Positions 1-9,214 are shown, counted from the first letter of the stretch. The stretch is DNA of 64,000 nucleotides from Acetobacter ascendens (GCF_001766235.1 NZ_CP015164.1:124001-188000); one strand, 5' to 3'. Notes: generated by a model not told the origin, from the sequence alone. Numbers and translations are program-made.

Positions 1-688
1 GCGCCAACGAATGCAGTCAGCGTCTTGCGAAAATTCCGGGCGTTGGCCCGATCGGCGCAGCGCTGCTGATGATGAAAACGCCTGATCCGCATCTGTTCAA
101 ATCGGGTCGAGCCTTTGCGGCCTGGATCGGATTGACGCCCAGGGATCACTCAACCGATGGAAAAACAAGGCTTGGCAGAATCACACGCGCTGGCGATGAG
201 GTCTTGCGAAGCACGCTGGTGGTTGGCGCGACCGCAGTCGTGTCGCATGCCCGGCGGACCAATGGGAAGAATGCCTCATCTTGGTTACGTGAATTGCTGG
301 AGCGCAAAAAACCGAAACTCGCAGCGGTGGCCCTTGCCAATAAGATTGCGCGGATTGCCTGGAAACTGATGGTCAGCGGCGAACACTATAAGCGCCTTCT
401 GCAGCAACCCGGCGCAGCTGCTGTTTGAGCTTAGCCTGGCACGATGCGCTGATATTTGACGCTCTCGTGCCGAGCTGAGGTCGTGGCTTGCAAGTAATAG
501 AGCAGATGGTGTGATCGATCGATCCATGGCGTGAGAAAACCCGTGGCAACCAGTGGTCATCAAAGACCGCTTCTGTGTTTGGGGCTCACGCTGCGGAAGC
601 CATCTTGGCCAGCGACCCTATGGCCGCATCAACAGGCCGGACATATGGAAGCAAAGATCCGATCATTTTCTTGCCTAGCCCCTTGCAA
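1..688 (+). mobile_element. IS110-family remnant, cut by window start
   Basis: This is the 3' part of an IS110-type element: the end of a transposase gene (to 428) and about 260 bp of non-coding tail. It differs in sequence from the IS110 copies at 689-2078 and 55759-57148. The tail ends at a 14-bp perfect palindrome (CCCCTTGCAAGGGG, 679-692) that straddles the edge of the neighbouring inverted repeat. The 5' part lies outside the window, so completeness is unknown. Confidence 0.7.
3..428 (+). CDS. IS110-family transposase, C-terminal part
   Basis: The open frame runs in from the window edge and stops at TGA 426-428. It contains the IPGVGPIGA helix-hairpin-helix-like motif and the FAAWIGLTPRDHS segment typical of the C-terminal Transposase_20 domain of IS110/IS116/IS902 enzymes, which carry a conserved serine in that region. 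About 140 residues are visible out of the 330-400 usual for the family. The N-terminal DEDD catalytic domain would lie upstream of the window. It resembles, but is not identical to, the complete IS110 transposases elsewhere in the window. Confidence 0.85.
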   Translation, partial: ANECSQRLAKIPGVGPIGAALLMMKTPDPHLFKSGRAFAAWIGLTPRDHSTDGKTRLGRITRAGDEVLRSTLVVGATAVVSHARRTNGKNASSWLRELLERKKPKLAAVALANKIARIAWKLMVSGEHYKRLLQQPGAAAV

Positions 689-2078
689 GGGGGAGCCGTC
701 CACATATGGTTGCCGTCCGTTATGCAAGAGTTTTCTGACCCATATTGACGTGTGATCGTGTGCGGTCTTCTGTAAGGCCTGTTGATGTGGCCTTTCAGAA
801 GCCACTGGCCAGTATGGTGATCAGCGGATCAGATCCAAATCTCACAGGCGTGCTTTAAAGCACAGAGAAATCCACTGGTTTTTCCGATCCGGATCAGACG
901 ATCATGCGCCCATTCAGGTCATCGCCCTCTCACACCCCTACCGGTTCCATCCGCGGGAGCCGAGCCATCGCTCAGGCTGCCACGGACAGGGCCGGATCCC
1001 GATAATCCTCCTGTTTTGTTGCCATGGCCCAGATGGCTCGTGCCATCCTGTTGGCCAGCGCAATGGCTACCAGCATACGGGGCTTGCGGGCCAGCATCCG
1101 TGCCAGCCAGCTTCCCGGTGCAGGGGCCTTACGGCTGGCCCAGTTCACCTGGGTCATGGCGCCCATGATGAGAAGCCTGCGGATATCAGCCTGCCCGGCT
1201 TTTGATATCTTCCCCAGCCTTTCCTTTCCGCCAGATGAGAACTGACGGGGCACCAGCCCCAGCCACGCAGCAAAGTCGCGCCCGCGCCGGAAGCTCTGCA
1301 GGTCAGGCGCAAAAGCTTCAATCGCAAGAGCGGTCAGAGGACCCACTCCAGGCATGCTCTGCAATCTGCAGGTGTTTTCACTTTCCTGGGCAAGCATCCT
1401 GATCTTCTTTGTTCTGACATCAATCCGCACACTCTGCTCCGAAATCTGTCGCAGCAGATCAAGGCATTCCTGCTTCACAGCCTCTGGCAGAACCGCCTCA
1501 TCCAGCATGGCTTCAATGTGTCTGATATGCGCAATCCCCTGTGGCACGACGAGACCGAATTCATACAGAACGGCACGCAGGGCATTCACCAGTTCCGTGC
1601 GCTGGTGCACCAGACGCTGCCGGGCCCGGAAAAGAACGCCACGCGCCTGCTGCGCTTCAGTGCGTGGTTCGACAAAGCGCATTTCCGGCTGACGGGCCGC
1701 AATGACAATCGCTTCCGCATCAGCAGCATCGTTCTTCTGGCGCTTCACGAAAGGCTTCACATACTGCGGAGCGATCAGTCTGACCTCGTGACCAGCTCCT
1801 GCCAGTTCGCGAGCCCAGTAATGCGCGCTCCCGCACGCTTCAAGAACGACCAGAGCAGGCGGCTGCGTGGCCATGAACTGCATAAACTGCTGACGACGCA
1901 GCTTTTTGCGAAACATCACCTCGCCCGCACGCGAAGCTCCATGAACCTGGAAAATGTTCTTTGCCAGATCAACGCCTATCACTGTATCCTTCATCTGCCG
2001 TCCTTTCGCGCAGTCGTTTCTTCCAACGACCATTCTGGCACATTGCGATGCCGTGCGGGGAGGACGGCAACCACCCCA
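689..2078 (-). mobile_element. IS110-family element, left copy
   Basis: It is inserted 8 bp inside the right end of the IS1380 at 2079-3735, since the outer 8 bp present in the intact IS1380 at 42954-44618 are missing here. It contains one transposase gene and about 280 bp of non-coding 3' sequence. The outer boundary is set by the end of homology with the right copy; the true IS110 terminus was not independently proven. IS110 elements normally lack inverted repeats and make little or no target duplication, so the borders cannot be confirmed from flanks. Confidence 0.75.
972..1994 (-). CDS. IS110-family transposase
   Basis: A 340-residue DEDD transposase that would move the element by a site-specific-recombinase-like route. 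The N-terminal DEDD_Tnp_IS110 domain shows GVDLAKN (first Asp), LVVLEACGSAHYW and KNDAADAEAI. The C-terminal Transposase_20 domain shows MPGVGPLTA and FAAWLGLVPRQFSSGG with the conserved serines. The ATG at 1994 was chosen because MKDTVIGVDLAKN is the usual family start; an in-frame extension to 2084 is open but reads into the element end. The protein is identical to that encoded at 55843-56865. Full length, probably functional. Confidence 0.92.
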   Translation of the reverse strand: MKDTVIGVDLAKNIFQVHGASRAGEVMFRKKLRRQQFMQFMATQPPALVVLEACGSAHYWARELAGAGHEVRLIAPQYVKPFVKRQKNDAADAEAIVIAARQPEMRFVEPRTEAQQARGVLFRARQRLVHQRTELVNALRAVLYEFGLVVPQGIAHIRHIEAMLDEAVLPEAVKQECLDLLRQISEQSVRIDVRTKKIRMLAQESENTCRLQSMPGVGPLTALAIEAFAPDLQSFRRGRDFAAWLGLVPRQFSSGGKERLGKISKAGQADIRRLLIMGAMTQVNWASRKAPAPGSWLARMLARKPRMLVAIALANRMARAIWAMATKQEDYRDPALSVAA

Positions 2079-3735
2079 TCTCACACTTGAGGCAATTTCA
2101 GGTCATTTTGTAGAATTCAGTCATCCCACAGGAGCCCGATCTGGAATATTGACGATATTCTGCTTCTGGCGGCGGGTTCTGAACGCAGTGAGGGTGTCAC
2201 GGCCTGAGAAGGCAGTGTTGGTGGAAGCTATGTGGTCTGTGCACTGTCTGTTTCTTCAGATGGCCTGCCGGAGCCTTCGCAATCGTGCATGAGCGAGGGC
2301 GAATTCATGCTGACAGGGGAACATGTCCGGCATGGACAGGACAATCCGACGGACGCTGAGCGTGACACGTGTCGCGATTTTGAGCAGTCGTGCGCGTATG
2401 GTGCCACAGGTCGCCGTCTCCAGGCTGGTCTGGCCAAGGGCCAGTCTTTGCAGAGCGGTCAGCAGGACATAGGCTGCGGCCGAGAACCACAGCCGGAGCT
2501 GGTTGGCCCGGATGGTGTGGGACGAGGTCCTGTCTGAGAACAGATCCATCTGGCATTCCTTGATGCGGTTTTCCATATCCCCGCGTGCGCAGTAAATCTG
2601 TTCGTAGAGATGGCGGGGGTCGGACATTCCCTGCGGTAGCGTGGTGACAATAAAGCGATGATAGCGGTTGCCATGGCGCCATTCGGCCTTGGCCACGACC
2701 CGCCTGCGGCGCGTCCAGCTGTCCTTTGTGATCCAGTCAAAGGAGGCAAAGCCGCGCGCCGCTTTGCCTGTCGTGGCGGCTTCGTCACGAACCTCAGCGG
2801 ACAAAGAGGCAATCCGGTCATACAGGCGGGTGTTGCCTGCAAGCCCAAACAGGAAGTCAACGTGGTTGTCTTCGCACCATGTCATCAGACTGTCCCGGGC
2901 GAAACCGCTGTCCCCACGCACCAGGATACGCACCCGGGGCCAGCGGCTCCTGATCTGCTCCACGATCCGGCGGATGTCTGCCAGTGCTTCCTTCCTCGGG
3001 TCCCTGTCTGCCGTGCGCAGGGTAGCGCTGAGGAGATGGTCCCCGCAGAAGACATACAGGGGAAGATAGCAGTTATGGCCGTAATATCCATGAAAGGCCC
3101 GGCCTTCCTGATGGCCATGGATACGGTCATCGGTGGCATCCACATCCAGAACGATCCGGGCGGGTGCGCGCTCATGCTGGTCCATGAAAAGCATCACGAA
3201 CAGGGTAGCCAGGGCCTCATGATCAGCAATGATGCGGCAGTAACGATCTGCCTGCTGCCCACTGCGCTCCAACCGGTTCAGCGTGGATTTGCCAGCCAAT
3301 GCTGCGCAGTTTGCCCGGCCTCCTGACAGACGGCCCGAGGCCAGACCAAAGATCAGGTCATGCCGCAGGGCATCGTGATCATTGAGATCTTCATAGCCCA
3401 GTGCCAGGCCCATGATCCGCTGACGGACAAGGTCTTCAACCCGGTATTCCACAAAGCCGGGATGCCGCTTATCGCGAAAACAGGCAGCAAAGCGGCGGCT
3501 GAGCCCCAGAATGTCATCAGCCTGCTTCACCAGAATGACGCCCCCATCCGAACTCATGCGACCCCCGTCAAAACGGGCCACAACACGCCGTCCACAGGAG
3601 GCTGGAAACTCATACGCGCCTGCGCTACACTCTGTCTGCATCGGGTTCGTTTATTGCTTATGAAAAATTCTTTTGTGTAAAACAGACTTTTTCATAATCT
3701 AACCCGATGTACAACCCTTCTGTGAGATTTCCGCG
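2079..3735 (-). mobile_element. IS1380, left copy (last 8 bp lost)
   Basis: Compared with the intact 1665-bp copy at 42954-44618, this copy has its left terminus (CGCGGAAATCTCAC) but lacks the outer 8 bp at the right end, where an IS110 was inserted. It sits in an IS5/IS427-type element at a TCGA target (3736-3739). The matching second TCGA was lost with the rest of the target element. The transposase gene inside is open. Confidence 0.9.
2256..3641 (-). CDS. IS1380-family transposase
   Basis: A 461-residue DDE transposase (DDE_Tnp_1 / IS1380 family) acting on the IS1380 ends. It includes DGGVILVKQADD near the N terminus, LDVDATDDRIHGHQ (first catalytic Asp region), VRGDSGFARD (second Asp) and ARGDMENRIKE (catalytic Glu region). 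The start just inside the left terminus is shared by all three copies. It differs from the copies at 43048 and 54196 in a patch around residues 90-110 and at scattered positions, a mosaic pattern described in the findings. No disabling change is seen. Confidence 0.93.
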   Translation of the reverse strand: MQTECSAGAYEFPASCGRRVVARFDGGRMSSDGGVILVKQADDILGLSRRFAACFRDKRHPGFVEYRVEDLVRQRIMGLALGYEDLNDHDALRHDLIFGLASGRLSGGRANCAALAGKSTLNRLERSGQQADRYCRIIADHEALATLFVMLFMDQHERAPARIVLDVDATDDRIHGHQEGRAFHGYYGHNCYLPLYVFCGDHLLSATLRTADRDPRKEALADIRRIVEQIRSRWPRVRILVRGDSGFARDSLMTWCEDNHVDFLFGLAGNTRLYDRIASLSAEVRDEAATTGKAARGFASFDWITKDSWTRRRRVVAKAEWRHGNRYHRFIVTTLPQGMSDPRHLYEQIYCARGDMENRIKECQMDLFSDRTSSHTIRANQLRLWFSAAAYVLLTALQRLALGQTSLETATCGTIRARLLKIATRVTLSVRRIVLSMPDMFPCQHEFALAHARLRRLRQAI

Positions 3736-4277
3736 TCGAACGGATATTTCGTTATCTGGCCGCTGATTACGACAACGAATACATGATGATCGACAGCACA
3801 ATTGTCCGAGCGCATCAGCATAGTGCCGGAGCTCTCAAAAAAGGGGCACGGATCAGGCCATCGGACGATCACGAGGCGGGCTAACTACAAAGATCCATGC
3901 CATCTGCGACGCTCTGGGCAATCCAGTGGAACTCGGCATCACACCGGGACAGGATGCCGATATCACCCAGGCAGAACCACTTCTGGAAAACATCGAACCG
4001 GATGCTTTCCTTGCTGACAAGGCGTATGACGCGGACAGGTTGATCGATCGGCTGATACAGCGCGGGATTACCCCGGTCATCCCGCCAAAACGCAACAGAA
4101 CGACACGACGGAAAACCGATTTTTCTCTCTACCGCGAACGGAACCTTGTTGAGAGGTTCTTCAATAAACTCAAGCAGTTTCGCGCTATCGCAACCCGCTA
4201 CGATAAACTGAAATCGACCTTCCTCGCAGCCGTGCAGTTCGCCTCAATCATCATCCTGCTTAACTGACGACACGCCG
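3736..4277 (+). pseudogene. IS5-family (IS427-type) fragment, transposase 3' part
   Basis: This matches the 3' two thirds of the complete element at 9507-10370. The coding sequence resumes at the IS1380 insertion point and runs through the catalytic segment (DADRLIDRLIQRG, then RNLVERFFNKLKQFR with the catalytic Glu) to the stop at 4265-4267. The 5' third of the gene, including its start, is absent. The outer inverted repeat is present (ending at 4277) and is followed by TA. Two reading frames are needed, as in the intact element, because of its internal frameshift site. Confidence 0.88.
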
Positions 4278-4278
4278 T

Positions 4279-4655
4279 AGTTTATCATTTTACTATGTTG
4301 TGTATATGTAAATTTAACTTAAGTAAAAATAAAAATAATTCAAGTAAATTATACAAGTAATATTGTTATTTATTAAAATTTATACGAATTGTGTTTGTTG
4401 TGCCGATGAAAAGTATGTTTGTGTGGAAGATGTGGGGTAGCTAAAAATTGGAAAATTGGAAATTATAACAGCAGGGTGAAAGTTTTTTTCCAATGAAGGC
4501 GAATGTGTAAGTCTTTATCTAACGCGCAATTCAATCTATTACACGCGGAATTTATAACCTATGCGAAATAAGTATGCCTGAAATGCGTTTTTGATATATA
4601 TTACCAAAACCTTTCCCCCGCCGTTATGGCAGGGGAGGGCACGCTTGGTAGGGCG
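4279..4655. other. AT-rich non-coding gap
   Basis: About 377 bp of sequence much richer in A and T than its surroundings, with many ATG- and TAA-rich stretches and no credible open frame on either strand. It lies between an IS end and the stop codon of the convergent radical SAM gene. A weak hairpin (CCCCGCC / GGCAGGGG with one bulge) near 4616-4636 could end that gene, but it has no U-tract. The composition suggests foreign DNA or the upstream region of a gene displaced by the IS. Confidence 0.6.
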
Positions 4656-5999
4656 TTAGTAGATATCGAAGTCATTATTGCCGGTGGAGGAAAAAGCCAT
4701 GCGCCGTTCTGTAAGATCCAAAATCCACGATGACATATCAGACCGGGTGCGCGGCGGAAAAGGCAGCCGCTTAAAGATGGAACGCATGGAATAGAATTTT
4801 TTATACATCCACTGAATACGTGCTTCCATTTCCTTGGGGGAGCAGTTTTTGGGCCAGATCTGGCAGATTTGGCCGGGCCAGCGGTCAATTTCTGGCGCGT
4901 TGATAATACGGCCTGCCTTTTCCATACGGTTAAACAGCGCCGTGCCCTTGGTGGGCGTAAGGATGTTGAAATACGCCGCAGGCACCTTGTGTTCTTCCAG
5001 AAAGGAGATGGTGGCGCGGTAGATATCGTGGTCTTCATCATCAAAACCGAAGATGAAGTTGAGCGAGTAGCTGATATCGCGCTGGCGCAGGTTTTCAAAC
5101 ATCTCATGGTAGCGGCTGGCCTTGTTCCAGCCTTTGCGCATGCCGTCCAGAATATCCTTATCAATACTTTCAATACCGATATTTACGTGCATCACGCCGG
5201 ATTTGCGCGCCAGATCCAGAAATTCCTTATCCAGGCACAAATTGGAAGACCACAGCGTAGACCAGCGGATACCCAGCGGCACCAGCCCTTCCATCAGTTC
5301 CATGGCGCGGCTTTTTTTGCCGCCAAAGTTGCTTTCACCAAAAAAGAAGTGGCTGCCACGATTCTTAATCAGCTTCAGCTCGTTCACCATTTCGTCCACC
5401 GGGCGCCAGCGGTAGCGGCCCCCAAGGTAGAACCGTTCGGAACAAAAATCGCACACAAACGGGCACCCGCGGGAGGATTGCACGGCAAAAGTGCGGAAGG
5501 GGCCAAACTTTTTAAGGTCTAGCAGGTCATACCTTGGGGCGGGCAGGCCGTTCAGTTCCTTTAAGGGTGTGGCGCGGTAAATGCTTTTCAGCCGGTTGGC
5601 GGCGGCATCATCCAGCATTTCCTTCCAGATGGGTTCGGCCTCACCCACGCCTACGGCATCTACGTGCTCTGCGGCTTCTTCGGCGTTAAAATACACATGG
5701 GGGCCACCCATAATCACCTTTACGCCGCGTTTACGAAATTCCTTGGCAATATCGTAAGCGCGGTAGGAATGGAGCGTCCAGACCGTAAGGGCCACAACAT
5801 CCACCAGCGCATCAAAATCTATATCTTCAAGCTGTTCATCCAGCAGCGTTACCTTCCACTCTGGTGGGGTCAGGGCGGCCAGGTACGGCAGGGCAAGCGG
5901 CACCATCTGTCGGCGCTTGGTTTTGAACAGCGTTCGGTCCGTAGGGGCTTTATAATGCGTGGGCTGAATGATCAGTAGGCGTAGGTCATTTGCTGGCAT
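4656..5999 (-). CDS. B12-binding domain radical SAM protein
   Basis: A 447-residue predicted cytosolic enzyme with an N-terminal cobalamin-binding-like domain (about residues 5-140, LLIIQPTHYK and VIMGGPHVYFN) and a radical SAM core. The cluster motif is C179-x3-C183-x2-C186. Such proteins use a 4Fe-4S cluster, SAM and often cobalamin for methylation or rearrangement at unactivated carbons. The ATG at 5999 gives the standard N terminus; the frame is open further upstream but that stretch is antisense to the acyltransferase side and lacks family sequence. Acetic acid bacteria make methylated hopanoids with class B radical SAM methylases such as HpnP and HpnR; this gene could be related, but no hopanoid gene is nearby and I do not assign it. 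Confidence 0.85.
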   Translation of the reverse strand: MPANDLRLLIIQPTHYKAPTDRTLFKTKRRQMVPLALPYLAALTPPEWKVTLLDEQLEDIDFDALVDVVALTVWTLHSYRAYDIAKEFRKRGVKVIMGGPHVYFNAEEAAEHVDAVGVGEAEPIWKEMLDDAAANRLKSIYRATPLKELNGLPAPRYDLLDLKKFGPFRTFAVQSSRGCPFVCDFCSERFYLGGRYRWRPVDEMVNELKLIKNRGSHFFFGESNFGGKKSRAMELMEGLVPLGIRWSTLWSSNLCLDKEFLDLARKSGVMHVNIGIESIDKDILDGMRKGWNKASRYHEMFENLRQRDISYSLNFIFGFDDEDHDIYRATISFLEEHKVPAAYFNILTPTKGTALFNRMEKAGRIINAPEIDRWPGQICQIWPKNCSPKEMEARIQWMYKKFYSMRSIFKRLPFPPRTRSDMSSWILDLTERRMAFSSTGNNDFDIY

Positions 6000-6428
6000 G
6001 TGGGTATCAGGATCTGCTGAATTAAAAGAAAAAACGGGCAGATGGTGCCCCTTTGTTACAGAATATACATAAGCAGGGGTGGGGGCTGTCCACCTCCGCT
6101 CAAGCATGGCGGATGTGTGCCCACCGTAACCAAACGCGGCCAGTAAGCTGGTCTGCGGCATGGCGGTGTGGGCGGGCATGCACCATAATAACAGGGATGC
6201 ACGCAGGGCATGGATTTGGCATATCCATGTGTGCGCTGCAATGCTGGCGCATTGGGGTTTTGGCATGGCTCCCATGCCTGCAAGTTGGGGCCGTGGTGCA
6301 CCGTTACGGCGCCAGATTGCGGGGTGGTCGTGGGGCAAAAGCTGGGCTGGGTAAAACCTGCGCGTAGGGTGGTGTTGCAGTATATATAAGAGGCATTGGC
6401 ATATGGGCTGGCGGCGTAAAGGGGCGAG
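6000..6428. other. Divergent intergenic region
   Basis: About 430 bp between the divergently transcribed radical SAM and acyltransferase genes. Open frames exist on both strands but have no recognisable protein character. It presumably holds both promoters; a TATATATAAGAGG-like stretch near 6382 is a weak -10 candidate. I see no RNA gene or clear operator. Confidence 0.5.
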
Positions 6429-8612
6429 ATGATCGGGTTTGGCTTTTTCCGGCCTGTTATGCAGGCGGCGGCGCGGGGTATGGCGTGGCGTGCGGCACCC
6501 TCCGGCGCGGTGCCTGTTGTGCTGGCCCGTATGGGCCAGCATCTTGCCCGTGTAGCGGCGTGGTTCTGGCCCGGCAGTTCTGCCCAGCTTGTGGCCCAGC
6601 CCCATGCCGGATGGCGGGCAGATATAGATGGCCTGCGCGCGCTGGCTGTGGTGGGGGTGGTGGTGTACCACGTCTTTCCCGCCGCGCTGCCCGGTGGTTT
6701 TGGCGGGGTGGATGCGTTTTTTGTTATCTCCGGCTTTTTAATCAGCGGGCATCTGGTGGTGCATTTTGCGGCGGGGCGGTTTTCTGTGGCCGCGTTTTTT
6801 GCGCGCAGGGTGCGCAGGCTGGCCCCGGCTTTGCTGGTGGTGCTGGCCGCCTCCTTGCTGGCCGGGTGGTTTACCCTGTTGCCAACCGAGCTTGCCGCCG
6901 TGGGGCTGGATGCCGCTGCGGGTGCGGCATCTGTGGCCAATCTGCTGATGTGGCACGCCCAAGGGTATTTTGACCGCGCCGCCGTGTTAAAACCCCTGCT
7001 GCATTTATGGTCCTTGGGGGTGGAGGAGCAGTTCTATCTGCTCTGGCCGCTGGTGCTGGCACTGGGCTTTGCCGCGCGGGTGCGTGCGGGCGTGCTGGTG
7101 GGGGCCACGGGGGCGGCGTGCTTTTTATATAGCTTGGCGTGCAGCGCGTGGTGGCCGGGGGCCGGGTTTTATTCTCCCCTCAGCCGAGGGTGGGAGTTCA
7201 TGCTGGGCGCGGGCCTTGCCCTGCACGGCGTGGCGGCGGGTGGGCCGGAGGGTGCAACGGGTGGTGTGGCCCCGGCGCACGGTGCACGCGCTGGCATGGG
7301 CCGCATGTTGACGCGGTGTGCTGCTTTACTGCGTGCAGGCGGTGGGCGGCATGGGGCGGCGGTGTTGGGTTTGGCCTGTGTGCTGGCCGGGTTTGTGGTG
7401 CTGCGGCCGGGTGTGGGCTTTCCGGCCCCGTTTGCGCTATTGCCTGCTGGGGGTACGGCATTGCTGATCTGGGCCGGGGCGGGAGCGTGGGTAAACCGGC
7501 ACGTTCTGGCTGTGCGGCCCATGCGCGCGGTGGGGCTTATCAGTTACCCGCTGTATCTGTGGCACTGGCCGCTGGTTTCTTGGTTTCATATTGTGCGGGG
7601 GGCTGGGGTTATTCACAACAGTGCGGGGTTTGCGCTTATGGGCGCGGCACTGGTGCTGGCGTGGCTAACCACCAAGTATGTGGAAAACCCGTTACGCGGC
7701 GGGCATTTTCGGCAAGGCAAAACGGTGGCTCTTGTGGGCGGGTTGGTGGCCCTTTGCACGGCGGGGCTGCTAACGTGGCACACTGCAGGCTGGCCCGCGC
7801 GATTTGCACACACACCTGCGGGCACGGATTTATCGGCCATCAATCTGGCGGTGCGAGATGGCATTTTTGCCCCCACACCGCATATGCACATGACGCACGA
7901 AAACGGGTTAACAGTAGCCACCATAGGCCATGCGGGCCGCCCCATAATGTTTACGGGGGATAGCCTGTTGTTTCAGTGGGGGCCACGGGTAGAGGCGCTA
8001 TTGCAGCAGGGGCGGTTAAAGCACACGGTTATTTTTGTGGCAGGCCCCAGTTGTAGCCCCTTTTTGGGTGAGGTTTATGAAAAATCCTTTGCATATTGCC
8101 GGAATATGCAAAACGTGCAGCAGCGTATCATCCAGCAGCAGAATGTTCAGGCCGTGGTGGTGGGGGCGTTCTGGCCGCGTGTGCTGTTGCACACACCGGG
8201 CACACAGGCACAAAAACAGGCGGGTTTTGTGCAGGATATGCGCGGCCTTTCGGGCAACGGGGCGCGGCCTGTGTGGCTGGTGCTGCCCACCCCGGCAGAT
8301 GCACGCTTTAGCCCAGATAAACTGGTGACCCGCAGCCTTACGCATATAGGCGTGAACACAGCCTTGCTGGCGCAGGGTGTTCCCACCCAGCAGCTCCGTA
8401 CTGATACGGCGGCGGATACGGCTTTTATGCGCGCACTTGCCGCGCAAGCCGGGGCAAAGGCGCTGGATGCGTGGCCCGATATCTGCGGCACTGGCCCGGC
8501 CTGTGCGGTTATAACCCCACCAGCCACCCCCAAATATGCAGATGACAAGCATTTAAGGCCCGGCTTTGTGCAACAGCACGCCACGTTTTTAGATGAGGTG
8601 TTGGCCCATTAA
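6429..8612 (+). CDS. OafA/YrhL-type acyltransferase with SGNH domain
   Basis: A 727-residue membrane protein that probably O-acetylates a cell-surface polysaccharide or lipid. Residues about 60-400 are an acyltransferase-3 domain starting GWRADIDGLRALAVV, with the conserved His in VVVYHVFP and many hydrophobic helices. The C-terminal part is a periplasmic SGNH hydrolase-like domain with the nucleophile motif TGDSLLFQW and a late DDKHLRPG carrying the Asp/His pair. This two-domain plan is that of OafA-like and peptidoglycan O-acetyltransferases. An ATG at 6531 is an alternative start nearer the conserved region. The stop overlaps the stop of the convergent downstream gene. Confidence 0.88.
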   Translation: MIGFGFFRPVMQAAARGMAWRAAPSGAVPVVLARMGQHLARVAAWFWPGSSAQLVAQPHAGWRADIDGLRALAVVGVVVYHVFPAALPGGFGGVDAFFVISGFLISGHLVVHFAAGRFSVAAFFARRVRRLAPALLVVLAASLLAGWFTLLPTELAAVGLDAAAGAASVANLLMWHAQGYFDRAAVLKPLLHLWSLGVEEQFYLLWPLVLALGFAARVRAGVLVGATGAACFLYSLACSAWWPGAGFYSPLSRGWEFMLGAGLALHGVAAGGPEGATGGVAPAHGARAGMGRMLTRCAALLRAGGGRHGAAVLGLACVLAGFVVLRPGVGFPAPFALLPAGGTALLIWAGAGAWVNRHVLAVRPMRAVGLISYPLYLWHWPLVSWFHIVRGAGVIHNSAGFALMGAALVLAWLTTKYVENPLRGGHFRQGKTVALVGGLVALCTAGLLTWHTAGWPARFAHTPAGTDLSAINLAVRDGIFAPTPHMHMTHENGLTVATIGHAGRPIMFTGDSLLFQWGPRVEALLQQGRLKHTVIFVAGPSCSPFLGEVYEKSFAYCRNMQNVQQRIIQQQNVQAVVVGAFWPRVLLHTPGTQAQKQAGFVQDMRGLSGNGARPVWLVLPTPADARFSPDKLVTRSLTHIGVNTALLAQGVPTQQLRTDTAADTAFMRALAAQAGAKALDAWPDICGTGPACAVITPPATPKYADDKHLRPGFVQQHATFLDEVLAH

Positions 8613-9214
8613 GGCGTGTTCCAGCCCAGCCAGAAATCCGGGGCATTGTCCCACTTGGCCAATACGGGGGAAAGGTGCCTGCGGGCCTGAAAACAGCCCA
8701 TGGCAAAACCCGCTGTGCCATCGCACGAATCGCTCCGATGGTGTAGCGCGCCCTGCATCCAGAACAATGCGCCGCGTTTGCGCTCGCCACTTAAACCGGC
8801 AATCCAGCGGTTCCAGATATGGCGGGCGTTCTGCCCTTCATGATACGCGGCCATATCCTGCGCGGGGGTGTTGGGCATGGCCATGGCGGGGGGCATAACG
8901 TGGTATGGCTGCGCGCCCGGTGCTGGGGGTGCGGTGTTAAGCGCATAGGCCACCCCCGGCGGCATATGGCCGGGTGGAGGTTCCAGCGGCACAGGGCCAG
9001 CCAGCAGCAGCATGGTAAAACCCGCCGCCGCAATACCCACAAGGCTTACCAGCCCAAAACGTATGGCGCGGGTTGCATCCGAGGTGTGGGAAATAGGCTC
9101 AACCGAGACAGCATGCAGGGCTTTTTCTGCTTTTTTCTGGCATCGGGCGCTGCAATACGGCGCGTGGGTGTTGGTGTGGTAGATACGGTCACACCATGCA
9201 CAAGCTCTGTCCAT
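8609..9214 (-). CDS. Zinc-ribbon membrane protein, unknown function
   Basis: A 201-residue protein with an N-terminal zinc-ribbon-like motif (CAWC, then YCSARC), one predicted membrane helix (about residues 55-75, LVSLVGIAAAGFTMLLLAG), a Pro-rich linker and a conserved-looking C-terminal domain rich in Trp, His and Cys (HIWNRWIAGL, GALFWMQGAL, FAMGCFQARRH). I do not recognise the family. The ATG at 9214 has GGGGAGG just upstream; a GTG at 9253 is an alternative. It is convergent with the acyltransferase gene. Confidence 0.7.
   Translation of the reverse strand: MDRACAWCDRIYHTNTHAPYCSARCQKKAEKALHAVSVEPISHTSDATRAIRFGLVSLVGIAAAGFTMLLLAGPVPLEPPPGHMPPGVAYALNTAPPAPGAQPYHVMPPAMAMPNTPAQDMAAYHEGQNARHIWNRWIAGLSGERKRGALFWMQGALHHRSDSCDGTAGFAMGCFQARRHLSPVLAKWDNAPDFWLGWNTP

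Larger units (their letters stand above)
689..4278. repeat. Large inverted repeat, left copy (3590 bp)
   Basis: Reverse-complement counterpart of 53559-57148, with equal length. It holds, from right to left, a fragment of an IS5/IS427-type element, an IS1380 and an IS110, joined at the same nucleotide junctions as in the other copy. The match ends at the five-G run at 689-693 on one side and just past the IS427-type terminus on the other. Differences are a single silent base seen in the IS110 gene and clustered changes inside the IS1380 gene. Confidence 0.9.

Noticed and set aside
6001-6671. N-terminal extension of the radical SAM frame
   Set aside because: The extension is open but is low-complexity and antisense to the acyltransferase side. 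The family N terminus begins at the ATG at 5999.
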